Below, piece by piece: positions 43,320 to 55,929 of a DNA stretch of 64,000 nucleotides. The translations under genes and the position numbers were made by a program. The notes beneath the pieces are model-generated. The model was not told where the DNA came from and searched no databases. It saw only the letters and a list, made by a program, of their open reading frames with translations. Within the stretch, counting starts at the first letter, position 1; each line of letters begins with the position of its first letter. The DNA is from Moniliella sp. 'wahieum' (taxonomy: Eukaryota; Basidiomycota; Moniliellomycetes; Moniliellales; Moniliellaceae), in assembly GCA_003971905.1 (NCBI GenBank), contig RSEE01000067.1, positions 186,001 to 250,000 on the forward strand. The letters run 5' to 3'.

Positions 43320-46300
43320 GGCGGCAACAAGACAGGTCGAGGAGCAGAACAGCAAGCAAGCAGCACACTCACTGGCTCTGCCAGCCCCATCCCAGCTACG
43401 CCAGCCGGCCCACGCCCACTCTCACTCGCCCACTCGCCCACTCGCCCACCCGCTTGCTTATTACCCAGCTCCCCCCGGCGCAGCCCGACTGCGCCCCATG
43501 CGCGGCTGCCCAGACGGGCGCTGCCAGCTGGCGCCCGGTCGCAGGGGGGCAGCCCCACCGTGCGTTACCTAACCCAGCGCAACCCTAGTGCTTCTGCGTG
43601 CAGCCCTAGTCGCATTAGTAGTCCGTGACTTGTGAGCGTGAGCGCTGTGCTGGGCCGGTGATCGATGATCCTGGCGTGGCCTGTGCACATATGCCCCACC
43701 CTCTCTTGCAACAAAAACGACACGGACACAAGCAGGTTGCTAACCACGGGTGCGCTCAGCACCGCTCCTCACGCCGGCTCCGCCCCAATGGGTTTCCCTC
43801 CCTTGGCCACAATGCCCTTTCATCGATCATCCGCTCTCCGTCGCCGCGTTGCAATGGCACTGTACCGTTTCCTCCCCCCTCTCTCGGGTCCCATGTCCCA
43901 TGTATTACCTGTGGTGCAACGGTTAGTGTAGTAGCGAGAGGGGTTAGCTAACAAATTCTACAGTATTCCCCTTTGGGAATGAGTTGGGGCGGTCCCCATC
44001 GCTCGGATTGACAAAACATACCCAATCCCCGGCTGTCGATAAAGAGAAAAGATCGAAGGCACACTAGAACACGGCGAAGGTGCTGCAGAAGACCAAAGAG
44101 CACAGGCAGTTGACGGTGTGTAGTTGTGCATTGCACAACAGAGGTTAGAGAAAATCTTGCCCTCCAGGAGGGAATGTCCGACGGAATGCGCCCAAGGGAA
44201 GAACCGGGGTTAGGCCACCGAGCGTGGCACCATCCATGTACTCGTTCGCGTTTGCCACACTGTGATGACACTAATGGGGGACGATTACGGGGTATACGCG
44301 ATGAACGGATACGAGAGACGGTTGAGAGTTTCTGCAATGAACATCCTGAAGTTGGGGAGAGATGTGAGTATGAGGAACGTCGCGCGCGTTAAGTGGCACA
44401 TCACAAGCTTCAAGGGACCTGTAAGTCTCATCACCATTGGCGTATGGTCTGGTGTGGTCTTGGGCGTTGCACCATGCGCCAGCCCCGTCGTCCATGTGTT
44501 CCGAAGGCCGAATGGAACAGGAACTTTCCATTCACCGCGGCGAAGGCAATTCCCCCTTTTGGCACGTACACAGATTTAGGTACGCAGCACAGCCGTTCAT
44601 TTGAAGTAGGGGAGGATACTGGGCTGTGTACACGGGTTGATGACGTTGCTGAAGCCCTGCTTCCACTCCCATCATGAATCATGAGAAGGCCAACTTGCCG
44701 GATTTTCAAAAACACGTAACTAGTCCCGGCCGGACGCTCCTCTGCAGAATCGGATTAGGATCTCAAGGATTAGTTTCGGGTGGAGAACCTCTGGAGCTGT
44801 AAAATGCAATGGGGGTGATGGTGGTTGCGATCTAAGCTTTGCCCATCCGGCTCCCTGCGCCAACAGCCTACGTACTACGGAGTGACCGGGACCACGGTGA
44901 GGTTCCAACATCCTCCAACTGAGAAGTGGGCATGATAGTAGGAGAGAAGTATCCCACGCATTCTACTGCGACCTTCACAATAGCTCATTAATAGCCATCA
45001 TGTAATAGTACTACTACCGACGGCAGTTATTAACCGGCAAAAAAGGGAGGGCAAAAAGAGAGTAGGGGTTTAAAGGGCGTTCTGACCTTTCTCTCGTAAC
45101 GCGTAACGCGTAACCATGTTAGCATCTGAGATCTGATGAAAGACTGGATGAACCTGCCAGTGCAGAAAGGAAATCGCCGGATGCACCTCACTACGGCCTC
45201 ACGCGCACGGAAGAGCTGGCCAGGGCTGACCGATAACATGTAGCACCCCATATGCAGGGCCTCAGTAGTACTTGATGCCAATAATTAATGAGGCCTGAGG
45301 GCCTGAGGAGACGTTAATGATGTTCCTTAGTATTGCGGGCGGGCAATATAATGATCGACAACAATTAGTAACCTAGTAACCAACTAGTAATGTAGCAGCG
45401 AGTGTGGCTCCAGTGGCTCCATCATATTGCGTGCAGCATATGCCGTGTGTGGAGCAGAATCCCTGTATAGTCACTAGTTACATGTCAAGCGTTGCGCTTT
45501 ACGCGCGTTACGCGTTACGCGTTATGGAGACAGCTGCATCACATATCGCGGTGGCGCCGTAGTGGTGTTAAATTGTTGGAGTGTGGTGGCATGTGGCACC
45601 ACTTGGTGTGATGGCTTGATGGGCCATATCACTGCCAAGCGGACCTGGCTATAGAGTTCCGCGACTCGCCCACTCCGGATTGGGTACCGTTCGCCCTCGT
45701 TCCCCTCCTTCCTCTTCTCCTGTTGCATGAAGGTTGGACTAGCGTCAGTACCGTCAGTAGCTTGCGCGAATCTGACTGTTCCAACCCTGCACAGTGCAAT
45801 CGTCCTTAGCTTGGTAGCGTAGCTACTTCTCAGTTAAACGTTAACGGACAACCGCGGTTCTGGGCTCTCCCTAGCACTTCCCTAGCACCGGTGAAACCGC
45901 GATTTATCGCGCTCACCCATTGATCGCCTACAGTCTAGTGCTTCGCCTAGCCCTCATTCTTTCATGGTAGCTACCGAGCATCTTGGCCGGCTTCAAGATT
46001 GAAGCGCTTCACGCTTCTCTTTGTCGGTATCTTTTTCTGCTTTTCTTTTCAAATGCGATCAGGAATGTTGAACGTTGAACATGGTGAAGTCGGGGGGAGC
46101 TGAGACGCTGAAGAGACAACTGACGTGGGGGAAGGAGATGGACGGGGAAGGAGCTTTTGGGCCAGCTCAATCGGCTGTGACATGTGTGACATGTGACTGA
46201 TCGCACAGGTGATATCTATACTGGACGAGACGTCCACACGGCCGATAACATGGGGACCGGTGAAATGGCATGTGCCCCAATCCACAGACTGGGGTTGACG

Positions 46301-47149
46301 CGTGACGTTGATGTTGTGCATGACGGCCTCGGCCAGCGATGTAATAGATCTGCAAGAAGTCCATTTCGGGGGCTCGATTTGTTGCTGGGCAGGAAACGCA
46401 GCGCGCGCGTTACCTTGAGCTATCGACTATCCTTCTACCCCTGGCCTTATTGTCCAGCAAAGCGCACTGGAACACTGTGCAGCCACCACACAGGCGCCCT
46501 GCCGCTGCGCGGCCGGATGCAGTAGGGTTGCTCAGTGATCGTCACCCCTGGCACGGGCGCAGTGCATGGGGGCTCCTCTTCAACACGGCTACTGCCCCAT
46601 CGATGATGCGTGGTGGCCATGACGTGCATGACTATGCGTGGGCGAGGGGAGGCAGACGCAGACAGCAGCGCCGCCGCCCCCACATGTGCCCGCATGGGCC
46701 CGCTCCCACTGAGTCCTGACGACGTACCGAAGAGAGGAGCAGCTCAGGCTGCGGAGCCGCTGAGGCGTGGAGCTTGAGGAGCACTCGGGAGCACCGCGCA
46801 CCTGAGCACTCGCTCGCACCCCGCCTTGGCCTGCCTTGGCGGCATGCGTTGTTGTCCCGCTGCCCCCGCCCACCCGCCATGCACCACTTGCCCCGTGCAG
46901 CCTGGCATGGGCGCTCAGCAAGGGTCCAGTGTGGGTGTCTTCGGCACCCTGCATGCGGCGCCCTGCCTCCTGGCGCAGCACCTGCCCCATCCCCGCCGCC
47001 CGCGCATGAGACAGGCGCCATGCTGGCGTGGCTGCCGCTGGATTCCTGGTTGATCGATGATCACATTGACCGATCACGACGATCGGTGACCAGGGCCGGT
47101 GATCGGCGTGCGGCATGCACACTGCCCCATTCAGCGGCGGCCGGCAGCC
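43320..47149. other. Gene-poor region upstream of ATP14 and sedolisin
   Basis: No gene recognised in 3.8 kb apart from repeat B copy 2. GTAACGC iterations lie at 45,093-45,115 and 45,497-45,524. Long frames near 46,450-47,150 overlap on both strands and are best read as GC-rich noise. Confidence 0.5.
44040..44240 (+). repeat. Dispersed repeat B, copy 2
   Basis: Shares GAAGACCAAAGAGCACAGGC, GCAGTTGACGGTGTGTAGTT, GCATTGCAC and CCCTCCAGGAGGGAAT with the other two copies. It is more worn at its 3' end. Confidence 0.65.
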
Positions 47150-47156
47150 TTAAATA
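47150..47156 (+). promoter_or_regulatory. Possible TATA element of the sedolisin gene
   Basis: TTAAATA stands alone in a very GC-rich stretch, 51 bp from the next start codon. Weak evidence. Confidence 0.3.
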
Positions 47157-47206
47157 GGACAGGCCGCCGGCCACCGCCGCTGCTCGGCTTCGTCTCCTGC
47201 CGCCAC

Positions 47207-48918
47207 ATGCTCTTCCCCTCCCTGCCACGTCCGCCGTCCTCGGCGCCAGCTGGCCGCCGCGCGCGCGCGTCCACTACGCCCCGGCCAGCGCCTCGGTCAA
47301 GAAGATCCCCGCCGCCCGCGGCGAAGCACCCACCGAGCCCTACCGGCTGACGCTCCACCTTGCTTCAGACCGCATCGACGCGCTCGACGACAAGGTCACC
47401 CAGCTGGCTGCCGACCCGGAGGGCCAATGGCTCACCCCCGACGAGATCAAGGCGTACCTGTCCCCTCGTCCTGCCCATAAGGACGCTGTCACTGCCTGGC
47501 TCGCTGCCAACGACATCACAGATGTCGAGTGGAGTCCGTTGGGTGACCGAGTATCGTTCAACAGCAGTCACAAGGATGTGGCCACCAGGTTCCACGCCCC
47601 GCTCGGCCTCTACTCTCTGGCCGGAAACGTGCGCGTCTACCGCTCCGAGTCCTACACGGTCCCGGACGCGTTGGAGGATGCTGTGGAGAGCATCACGCCT
47701 CTCACCTCTTTCTTGGTTCCCGCCCCGCGCCACCGTCTTCGTCATCGCTACACTCCGGACGAGCTAGAGAGGGCAGAGGCTTCGGCCAAGAAGAACCCGC
47801 AGGATGCTCCGACACGTTTGTCACCCTGTCTTGCATCCGCAACCATTATGGTTCGGCCAACTTTAAGCCCGTTCCCAGCAACGAGACGGATCTGCTGATC
47901 ATTGGGTTTGGCTCGGATCAGCAATTCCTTCCCTCGGACCTGACTTCGTACTTGCAGCAGTACCGTCCCGACCAGGCCAACTATCAGGTTGCTACCTCCA
48001 CATGGGCATCGATTCGGCCACCGGCCCAACAAGTGGGGATGAGACCATGCTGGACCTGGAGTTGGCCGTAGGCATTGCCGCTCCTCTCAAGGTGGACTTT
48101 CTCTTGAGCGGGGTGACCGGTGACGATCTGTTCCTCAAGCCCCTGGAGAAGGTACTGGACAGCGGAGCGAAGCCGGGGGTGATTAGTGTTTCCTACGGCC
48201 CGGCCGAGTCCGACTTGACCAAGGATGATGCGCGGCGGTGGTACAAGACAGCGTTGGCACTGGCGGCACAAGGCACCACGACCGTCTTTGCCAGTGGAGA
48301 TTCCGGTGTGGACGAAACAAACGAGAGCTGCAAGAATGGTATCAAGCCTCCCTGGCCTACCTCTTCTTCCATCCTTGTCGTCGGCAGCACCACTGGCACC
48401 AACCCCGAACACGCCACCAACCCGCTCACCGCGCCCGAAGAGAACATTGCTGTCTGGTCCGGTGCGGGCTGGAGCAACCTCAACGAGGTACCCAGCTGGC
48501 AAGCCAACATCTCTTCTGCCTACTTGAACGCTCTCCGCACAACCTGACCAAGTATGTCAATCAAAGCGGACGCGGGATCACCGACGTCTCTGCCTTTGGC
48601 GAGGCGATTGCTGTGGTGGTGAACAACGCCACCGAGACGGTTGCTGGTACCTCGGCCTCGGCGCCCATCTGGGCCGCGCATCTGGCGCTGGTCAACTCGG
48701 CTCTACGCCAAAAGGGACGCAAGACGGTTGGCTTTGTTCACCCTCGCCTCTACCGCGATGGCCAGCAGCAAGGCGCGGTTCGGGATATCGTCCAGGGCAC
48801 CACCTGTGGCTGCCCGGACCTGAACCTGTGCTTCCCTTCCGGAAAAGGGTGGGACCCCGCGACAGGTTTGGGCGTGCCCGACTTCAAGGGTATGCTTGCC
48901 TTTTGGGGCGCGGCTTGA
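47207..48918 (+). CDS. Secreted sedolisin (S53 tripeptidyl-peptidase-like protease)
   Basis: An acid serine-carboxyl endo/tripeptidyl peptidase, made as a secreted zymogen. A hydrophobic N-terminus (LPATSAVLGA after ATG 47,207) fits a signal peptide. The activation prodomain follows: YRLTLHLASDRIDALDDKV, WLTPDEIKAYLSPRPAHKDA, AWLAANDITDVEW, then YTVPDALEDAVESITPLTSF. The mature enzyme shows LLIIGFGSDQQFLPSDL, the Glu/Asp pair in GDETMLDLELAVGIAAP (about 48,035-48,085), ISVSYGPAE, the oxyanion Asp in FASGDSGVDE (about 48,290), VWSGAGWSNLNEVPSWQ, and the nucleophile Ser in VAGTSASAPIWAAHL (about 48,643). The C-terminal calcium-site region is GWDPATGLGVPDF, stop at 48,918. All catalytic residues are present; three or more frame changes break the reading. 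Confidence 0.9.
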
Positions 48919-49497
48919 GCGGGCCAAAGCGGGTAGGTGAAGAAGCATGAAAGGGGAATAGGGAGATCGGTCTCTAATCTATCCATCATCCGTCGCCTTG
49001 ACCGTGGGTGGGCAGCTTGCTAGACTTTCCACGCCGTTTCTGGCCACTACCCAACTTCTATTATTCTCCCCCGAGCTTCGTTCTCTCCTTCACATGGACA
49101 GTCGTATTTGTACTTTTGTGGGTGCATGAATATGCTCTGCAGGGTTGAACGTTGATTATGTTTGGTATCGTATGATTACTGCTCGTACAACTCTCTCTGG
49201 GAGACCGAATGTACACCCCGTCGGTCTATACTGTGCTCCGGCCATCCCTGGCACACAACCAAAATAATAGAGGATACCAACGAAAGAGATTATGATTGGT
49301 TGGGTTGGCCAATTCGTGTGAGGTATGTGCAGGACTGAGAGAATGGTGGTAGTGAAGTGTGAAACCCGTGTATGCAAGTGACCCAAGAAGAATTGGTGAG
49401 ACCACGCCAGTGTATACCCATAGCAAAGTGCCGTATGCGACGGCGTCCAAATGATGAAAACGTTTCCAGAGAGTGTGTGTGAGGCAACGGAAAGGCG
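48919..49497. other. Convergent spacer between sedolisin and F-box genes
   Basis: No gene recognised. Confidence 0.4.
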
Positions 49498-51800
49498 TTA
49501 CAGCATCTCAGCTGATTGCACCCGACCCGCACCCTGCTCCCTTCGGTCCCAGGAGGGGCCCCAGTTGAACTGCAGAAGCAAGTTTCTCTGTTCCGGAAGC
49601 GGGAGTGGCTCCCCCTCTTCCACCTCCTTGCGGGAAGGCGTGTCAAACGTAGTGACCAAAAGCGACGCGCGACAGGCCGTGTAGGGCAACAAGCGGACCT
49701 GGTACATGGTTAACGCAACTCCTGCCAACAGAGGTGGGTCCCCGGTACGGTCCGTCTCCAAGTCTGGTGCAATAGGGGGAAGCATAGTGCCCTTCTCCTT
49801 CCCTTGCTCGTCTTCCAGACGCACAGGGCCAATTGGTAGGCAACTGGCCCGCAACTCTGCAGGCGAGCGCGCATGCTTCCAATCGAGAATGATGGGACAC
49901 AAGTACCTGCTTCGAAACCAAGGTGGTACGAGCTGCGGGAGCGGTTGGCTGGTTTGCGCTGGTACCTCTTCCCGTCGTACCTCCACCGAGGTAACAATAC
50001 TGGCAACCAGGCCCGGCCTTGACATACGCACCACTTACTGTCCAAGTTGAGTGTGCTGTCCATCCCGGGTACCAGGCGAACCGACGCGAGCCAAGCAGGA
50101 CCACGGTGCACGTGTCCGGTAAACGCATGAAGGTAATTTTTCAACACCCAGACGTGCGGCTCTTTCTTTTGGCCTCTCCACCAGCGGTCTCCAACAGAAG
50201 CGTCTCACTGGACGGATCGAGGTAGAAGGAAAGGAGCTGATGTGAGGCGAGGTCGCAAAACGTCTGGACAAGTGCAGGTTGCTCGCCCGGATGGGAGAGG
50301 GTAAGGTCCCACCCAGACGAGGGAGGAATTGGGCCCTTCCCCCGTCCATCCATCATCTCGCTAAAAGACCAACAAGGTTCCCCGTTCCGGTCCAGGGCTA
50401 CCACGTCCCGCTGCCCGGCATGATCAGTACAAACTTGTCGTCAAACCGAATTGGAACGGGGACGTTTTCCAGGAACAAAATCTCTCGGGTGCCTGGACAA
50501 TAGGTCTCAGTATTGTGCTTGCTAGGCAAATAATTGGTACGTACCAACCAAGGGGGCGACGGACGTCGTACTGGAGTCCCATCTTAGCTCTAGGTCAACG
50601 TGGCCCGTAGTGAGATTGTGCCCTACTAGGAGAGCACGATCTGGATCCCTGTGCGACTGGGTTAGTGTTCCCCCCACGGAAAGTAAGACGGTTACGTACA
50701 TGAAGAAGAGCCATGGGTAGTGGAGCTGAGCCGGTGGGGACTCAAGGGAGATGGTATTGGCCAACGGGACATCGCGCACCCATTCAAACCCAAGGCAGGA
50801 CTCCACTTGGCCAGGGTGAAACGTAGATTTGTGTACGGAAGCCCACACGCGTTTTGTGTACCCAGTAGAGATTTCCCTTGGAAGAAGAGGCGCGTTAGCT
50901 ACTCCATACCATACCTGCATTGAAGATTGATCCCCCGGAGGACGGAAGACGTACAGCACCATTCGATTGCCAACCAATCACCACTCAGCACAGCGCCACA
51001 GGCGGTCACTTGACCTGGACCGGGCTGGTGGAAGGACTGTAGGACCACATGGGAAATTCAGTTCGTGCGTCAATCAAGTGCACCGTGGGCATTTGGGACG
51101 AATGGGAAGGGTGTTGGGCACCAGAAAAGCTTCTTGCTCTGGAACCATGAGCCACGTCCGATCCCACCCTTTGCTGGTCAGGACGCGGACTTGAGGAACA
51201 GTGCGCGCCAAAGGAGCGCCCTTCTCAGAGCAGAAAGTAGACGGTCTCCAACGAAGGTGTATCCGAACGGTCGCTCAAGTTGCAGCATGGTTGATCAGCT
51301 GGAACCAAGATGCCGGGGGCCGTTCCAGGCCGGCCGCTTTGGCTGCTTGGTCTAGGGTGTGTGGAAAGAAGGAAGATGGAGGATTCGAACGGCTAATGCG
51401 TGCCAGAATATTCCTCCCTTAGTAGTGCATTCCATTCTGTCATTCAGGGTCAGAGCTCTCCTTCCACAGGAAAGCACGAAAACGCAAGGGACGCACCTCG
51501 GCACGTTGCAGCGAGACGAAGCAGATCGAGCGGGCTTAGCACACCCGACGTGGCTATCTGCAGCGCCACCTCAACCGGGAGGTGGGCCAAAAGCCCAGGG
51601 AAGTTGGGGTTGGGGCGTAGGACAGGGCTTCTATCGTAGTTGTTGGAGCATCAAGTGGCGGCGGGGGCTGGGAGACAGTGATGGTGATGGTGAAGGATGG
51701 AAGGCAAGAAGGCAGTTTACTCACAGTATAGGTATGCACGGATACGAATCCAGTTCAAACCGCTTAACCAACGCGTCCAACGCCTCGATCGACAAAATAC
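49498..51800 (-). CDS. F-box protein, multi-exon, substrate-binding part unrecognised
   Basis: Probably an SCF ubiquitin-ligase substrate adaptor. The F-box is clear near 51,500-51,600: LLAHLPVEVALQIATSG then LSPLDLLRLAATCR, followed by a GTGCGT donor, and the next block reads FWHALAVRILHLPSF (about 51,380). Farther on, the protein is rich in Trp and beta-type blocks: WSYSPSTSPVQV, VLYVFRPPGDQSSMQVWYGV, GFEWVRDVPLANTISLES, LLVGHNLTTGHVDLELRWDS, MVALDRNGEPCWSFSEMMDG, HQLLSFYLDPSSETLLLET and LQFNWGPSWDRREQG, stop near 49,498. These look like a beta-propeller or similar fold, but no family was recognised. Splicing and frame changes make the exon map approximate, and the start is unknown; helix EALDALVKRFELDSYP (about 51,765) may be the N-terminus. 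Confidence 0.6.
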
Positions 51801-53159
51801 AGGTGATATCAGCTCAGCACTCGCGACTCACAACCCACATGTCACAGTTGTATAGTGCCGCCGCGCGTTGAGTTCGGCTTTCCCAGCACCGTTGTCGTCT
51901 CAGCCTCAGGAAAGTATACTTTGTCGAGCCTAGCGCCTCGCGCTTAGCCTCCGCTGCGGCACTCAGTCGGGGCGCCAGACGGGAGGTAATTAAACCCTGC
52001 CCAGCTGTGAGGCATGGCGGTGGCGCAGCTGGGCGTAAGCTGGCTCACGGGGAGCGCGGGAAACAAGTGGCCCGAGGCGGACGACAGGTGGTGGGTGGCA
52101 CTTGACGCACTTTTTGTTGCTGCGCGGCTTTGGCGGCTGCGGGCTGTTCAAATTAAACCGAAACCGGACTGAGTACTGACGGTACTGACGTACTGACGCG
52201 GTAATCTAATCGATGATCTCGATCCTTGCTGCAATTTGAACGCTGAAATCAGCGCTGAGGCGCTCAGCTGAAGCTATAATTGAAATCTGCAGCTACCCAC
52301 TAGCCACTTTAAGCTTTAAGCTTTACTCCACACTGCCGGACTTTGAAATTTGAGCGGGCAAACGGGGCGCGCAAGCAATCAATTTTGAATGTTTGGCATG
52401 CCAGCCGTGCCCACCGGAACCCGCCGTGCCCACCGGACCCCACCGGAGCACCTTTCTATGTGAGCAGAGTGGGATAGGTACAGTTGCCAGAGTGCGACTT
52501 GGGAGCACTCGCGAACCTATGGATCAGCTGCAAAGCAGCCTTCAGATCTCAGACAAGGCGTGAAGGCATAGTGGTGAAGTGGTGAGCCACAAGTCTTCAA
52601 GCAACGTCTGAAGGGAAGGAGAAAGGAGAGAAGGGAGATGTGGTGGAGCGCGGAGCAGGGCGTGAGCGGCCTGCGAGCGGAACGCTTCCGCTCGCCTAGG
52701 CGAGCGTCACCGATCCATTGAGGGCCCGCGCAGGAGAACCCTAGCAGTACCCTCTAACAACAGTCGGGTTAGGGCGAAGACAATTGGGCTAAGCTGGGGA
52801 TTTTGGGGTGGACCGGGAGAGAGGGTGTTCTTGTTGCGAGAGCACAGTGCGGCATGTTGTGTATCATAGTCACGGCAACTTGCATTCGACACCACATGAG
52901 CTTATTACGAGCTGGCTATGAAGGAAGAGGACGATACCCCGTCTGGAAGGAAGCCTGGGCGGACAGACGACAGGATTATAAAACCAGGAGCCTTCCGAGG
53001 TTACTAGCAATGTGCAGAGGTGGACCGTACGTTAAAAAAAGAGGCAATAGATTCGGGCACAGAGTAGGTAATATGAGGATTGCGCGCCGGAAGGTGGCAC
53101 ACACGTAGTAACCGCAAAGCGAGTAGAATGCTGCTAGAAGGGGCGGCTTCGACGGTTGG
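51801..53159. other. Gene-free spacer
   Basis: No gene recognised. AAGCTTTAAGCTTTA lies at about 52,311-52,325. Confidence 0.4.
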
Positions 53160-53405
53160 AGGAAGGTACTAATGCCGAGAAAGTATACCAGAGACGCCCT
53201 CAAGAGCCGTTCTTCCGCTGGCCATAAAGGACGCGGGGGTATCATGCCCCCAAAAGGGTCAACAAGGCATTTAAGCACGGAAAAGCCTTGAGGACCTTCA
53301 TTGGAGATAGCTCATCGCTCGCCTGTCGACACTAATGGCATACACGATTTGGGGAAGGACATATTAGCGGAGCCAGAGGGCCCTGACCTCTCTGCTCTGG
53401 ATTCT
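53160..53405 (+). repeat. Dispersed repeat A, copy 4 (diverged)
   Basis: Shares TACCAGAGACGC, CTCAAGAGCCGTT and, near the end, GCGGAGCCAGAGGGCCCTGA with the other copies. The middle is worn. Confidence 0.6.
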
Positions 53406-54070
53406 CTTGAGGTCCTCAAATTGGGTCGATTCACAAGACATAGGAGAGAGCCAGTCTGATATAGAGATGCAGCATTATGTGTCCCTGCCTTCATATGCTT
53501 CTGAATGATATGAATGCAACCGTAATAGGATGCACGACAATTGAAATTAGGGATATCAGGGGCCCTCTCCGAGCTTTTTACTTTGGGACTATAGCTCATG
53601 GAAGGGAAAAATGAGCTTATTGACGGGTAAAATGACGGAATGAGATGTTCCGAAAAGGGCTACACGATAACGTGTTACACAAAATCCACTATTATATTGT
53701 CTGTGTTTCTCTCGCCACAATGCTGCCACACAAGTATAGAAAGAGTGTAAAAGTGTACGTGCGCACGCATAGGCGCACTGATGACTTTTTAGAGGAAAAC
53801 CATGACCACCACAGGCGGACGGTAGTATACAGGAGGGAGAGAGGCAGCGCGGAGCATTGCCTTCAAAAAAGGAAGCCAAAATGACGGGAGTCACCAAGAA
53901 GAGAACCCAAAAGCAAAAGGCTGTAGGCGTCAAACACCATACCAGCTCTCAGCCACATCAAGAGCTCATCCTCCTGAGTGGGAAGAAGAAGTAAAAAGCA
54001 AGGAAAGAATGGAAGTGAGTGATGGGAGGCACCATTCAACTGAAGGAGGACATGCACTGCAGGCAGCCGC
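53406..54070. other. Spacer downstream of the RlpA-like gene
   Basis: No gene recognised. Confidence 0.4.
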
Positions 54071-54627
54071 TTAGTTGAACGAGACGATGTGCACACCGTA
54101 GATCTCCCTGGTCCAGAGGGGCAAGAGCAGAGAGACGGCCTTGGTCGCGTCAATGTGCTGCAGAAGATGAAAGAGAGAGGTCAGAATGTGTGTCTTCCCA
54201 AAAAGCAATAGAGAAAATTGATACTCACGTGAGCGTCGCACCCGCGCGCACTGGTCAACGACGGTGGCGGCAACCATCTTGCCGTTGCTGCAGAGAAAAA
54301 AGAGGGTAAGTATCATGTTCGGAAATGCTGTTGGACCAGCAGTCAGGATATTGGTCGGACGGAAATACGTACGGTGCAGGTGAACCGTGGACCCGCAAGG
54401 GTAGGGAGAGTCGGCCGCAACGGCGACGACCATGTCCCAGTCGTTAGGGGTAGGGCCACCGCAGGCGGGAGCGTCAAGCGACGAGCCGGCGTACAAGTCA
54501 GCATTACCATCGAGGTAGTCCTGGTACCCGCGCTTGCGGGGGCCTCAGCCTCCATCTTGGGGATGGCAGCGGCCGAAGCGACGGCGGCGGCAGCGGCAAT
54601 GGTGGCAAAGATAGTCGAGAACTGCAT
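54071..54627 (-). CDS. Secreted RlpA-like (double-psi beta-barrel) protein
   Basis: A small secreted protein of the RlpA/barwin/expansin-like fold; such fungal proteins are often cell-wall associated or effector-like. Exon 1 (54,627-54,373) has a signal peptide (MQFSTIFATIAAAAAVASAA), a possible Kex2 site (Lys-Arg before GYQDYLDGNADLYAG), then SLDAPACGGPTPNDWDMVVA and DSPYPCGSTVHLH. Exon 2 (54,287-54,229) has NGKMVAATVVDQC, and exon 3 (54,157-54,071) has HIDATKAVSLLLPLWTREIY with GVHIVSFN and stop. The introns are 54,372-54,288 (85 nt) and 54,228-54,158 (71 nt), both GT...CAG. Cysteines and the DxC motif match the fold. Summed exon length is not a multiple of three, so one or two small indels are present, one probably in a C run before the Kex2 site. 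Confidence 0.75.
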
Positions 54628-54718
54628 GGTAAAGAAGAAAGCAGAAGCGAAGAAGCTTGAAGAGGCGAAGAGAAGCTGTGTGGTGAGGAAATAGGAATGG
54701 TATTCAAAACGAGAGGGG

Positions 54719-54725
54719 TTATATA
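54719..54725 (-). promoter_or_regulatory. TATA box of the RlpA-like gene
   Basis: On the minus strand TATATAA lies 92 bp upstream of the ATG at 54,627, a good position for a strongly expressed secreted protein. Confidence 0.6.
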
Positions 54726-55929
54726 CCGTTTTCGTCGAGCTCTCGTTGAACAAAGAAGGAAGGTGCACCCCCCCCACCCCCAATACAGAAGAAGAGCTAT
54801 CCACTAGTGTGTTTCCCGCCGGTATGGCTTGTTCTGCTTGACGCAGGTGTAGCGGTCCCAGCGAAATCGAGTTGTTGTATGGTTAGTATAGCCAACAGCC
54901 AAAATTTACACTCCCCCCCCTCCTCTCCCCCCCCCTCCCCCCCTCTCGCTTCAAATGAGGGGGGGAAGGGGGGGGGTGGACCCTATGAAAATCACTGGAT
55001 TTGTGACCGCGGCACCAGGGGAGAGGCACGGAGATATATAACGCCAAGATCTGCGAATTGGGGCGTCCGGCTCCCACCGGCCACACCCAGGCACATCAAA
55101 TAGAGCTGCAATCGTCTCCCCCCCGATGCGGCAAGTATACAGACGGCAGATGGCATCGCACGGCTTCTGTGTTTCCAGGAACTATGACCCCCCCCCTCAT
55201 TTCGCATGGATGGCAACAAGGCGGCTACTAAACCATCACACTCATCGAAGGCGTTGACCTCGTTGAGCGCTCAGGCGTCAACTTGAACGTTCAGACGTTT
55301 GAACACTGGCCCAGTTCGCGAGATGATCGATGATCTGGCAGCCACGGCGTGCTCGTATGTTTGGTTTTCGGTTGGCTATTCAGGTTATTCCGGTTACCGG
55401 TTATTGGGGTTCTCCCTATGTTCTTCCTGGCTCTCCCCTTGCCGAGCCTCAGGCCTCAGGAACAGCCATCTGCGGCAGGGGGACACGTGCCGGATAGGTA
55501 TTGTGGCTTTCCCTGCCTTTCCACATGTGGATAGGAACGGATACTAACCGAGTGTCCCCTTTTCTATGCCGAACACACCACGAGACACCCTGAGATGTGG
55601 CACCCTGACACACCTCGCGTTCCCTGCAACGGGTGCAGTGCCTGCCAAGTAGCTGTTTTATGCATGTCACACACGAGGGTGCCTCATGTGGTGCATGATG
55701 CACGATGCATGATCCTGATACACACGTGGCAGGAACTGGAAGTTGCATTGGGTAATCCACGGTTAGGTAACCGGTTGTGCAGTCATGCATCAGGTATCAG
55801 GCGCTACGCCAGCCAAGAATCCTCATCGACCATCGACCATCCACGTGCGTTTCCAACCATGTCGACCTTGCCTGGGTGGATATCGCCACCCCCCCAATTT
55901 CTCCCTCGTGTCGGCATATATAGGCCCCT

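Noticed and set aside
43909-43950. tRNA-like A box (GGTGCAACGGTTAGTG) near repeat B copy 2
   Set aside because: No B box or cloverleaf follows at the right distance, so no tRNA gene or tRNA-derived head could be supported.
46450-47150. Several long overlapping frames before the sedolisin gene
   Set aside because: They overlap on both strands, are Ala/Pro/Arg-rich and have no family match.
51374-51800. GTTCGAATCC and GTTAAGCG words suggesting a tRNA on the minus strand
   Set aside because: Both lie in protein-coding helices of the F-box gene and do not pair into a tRNA.
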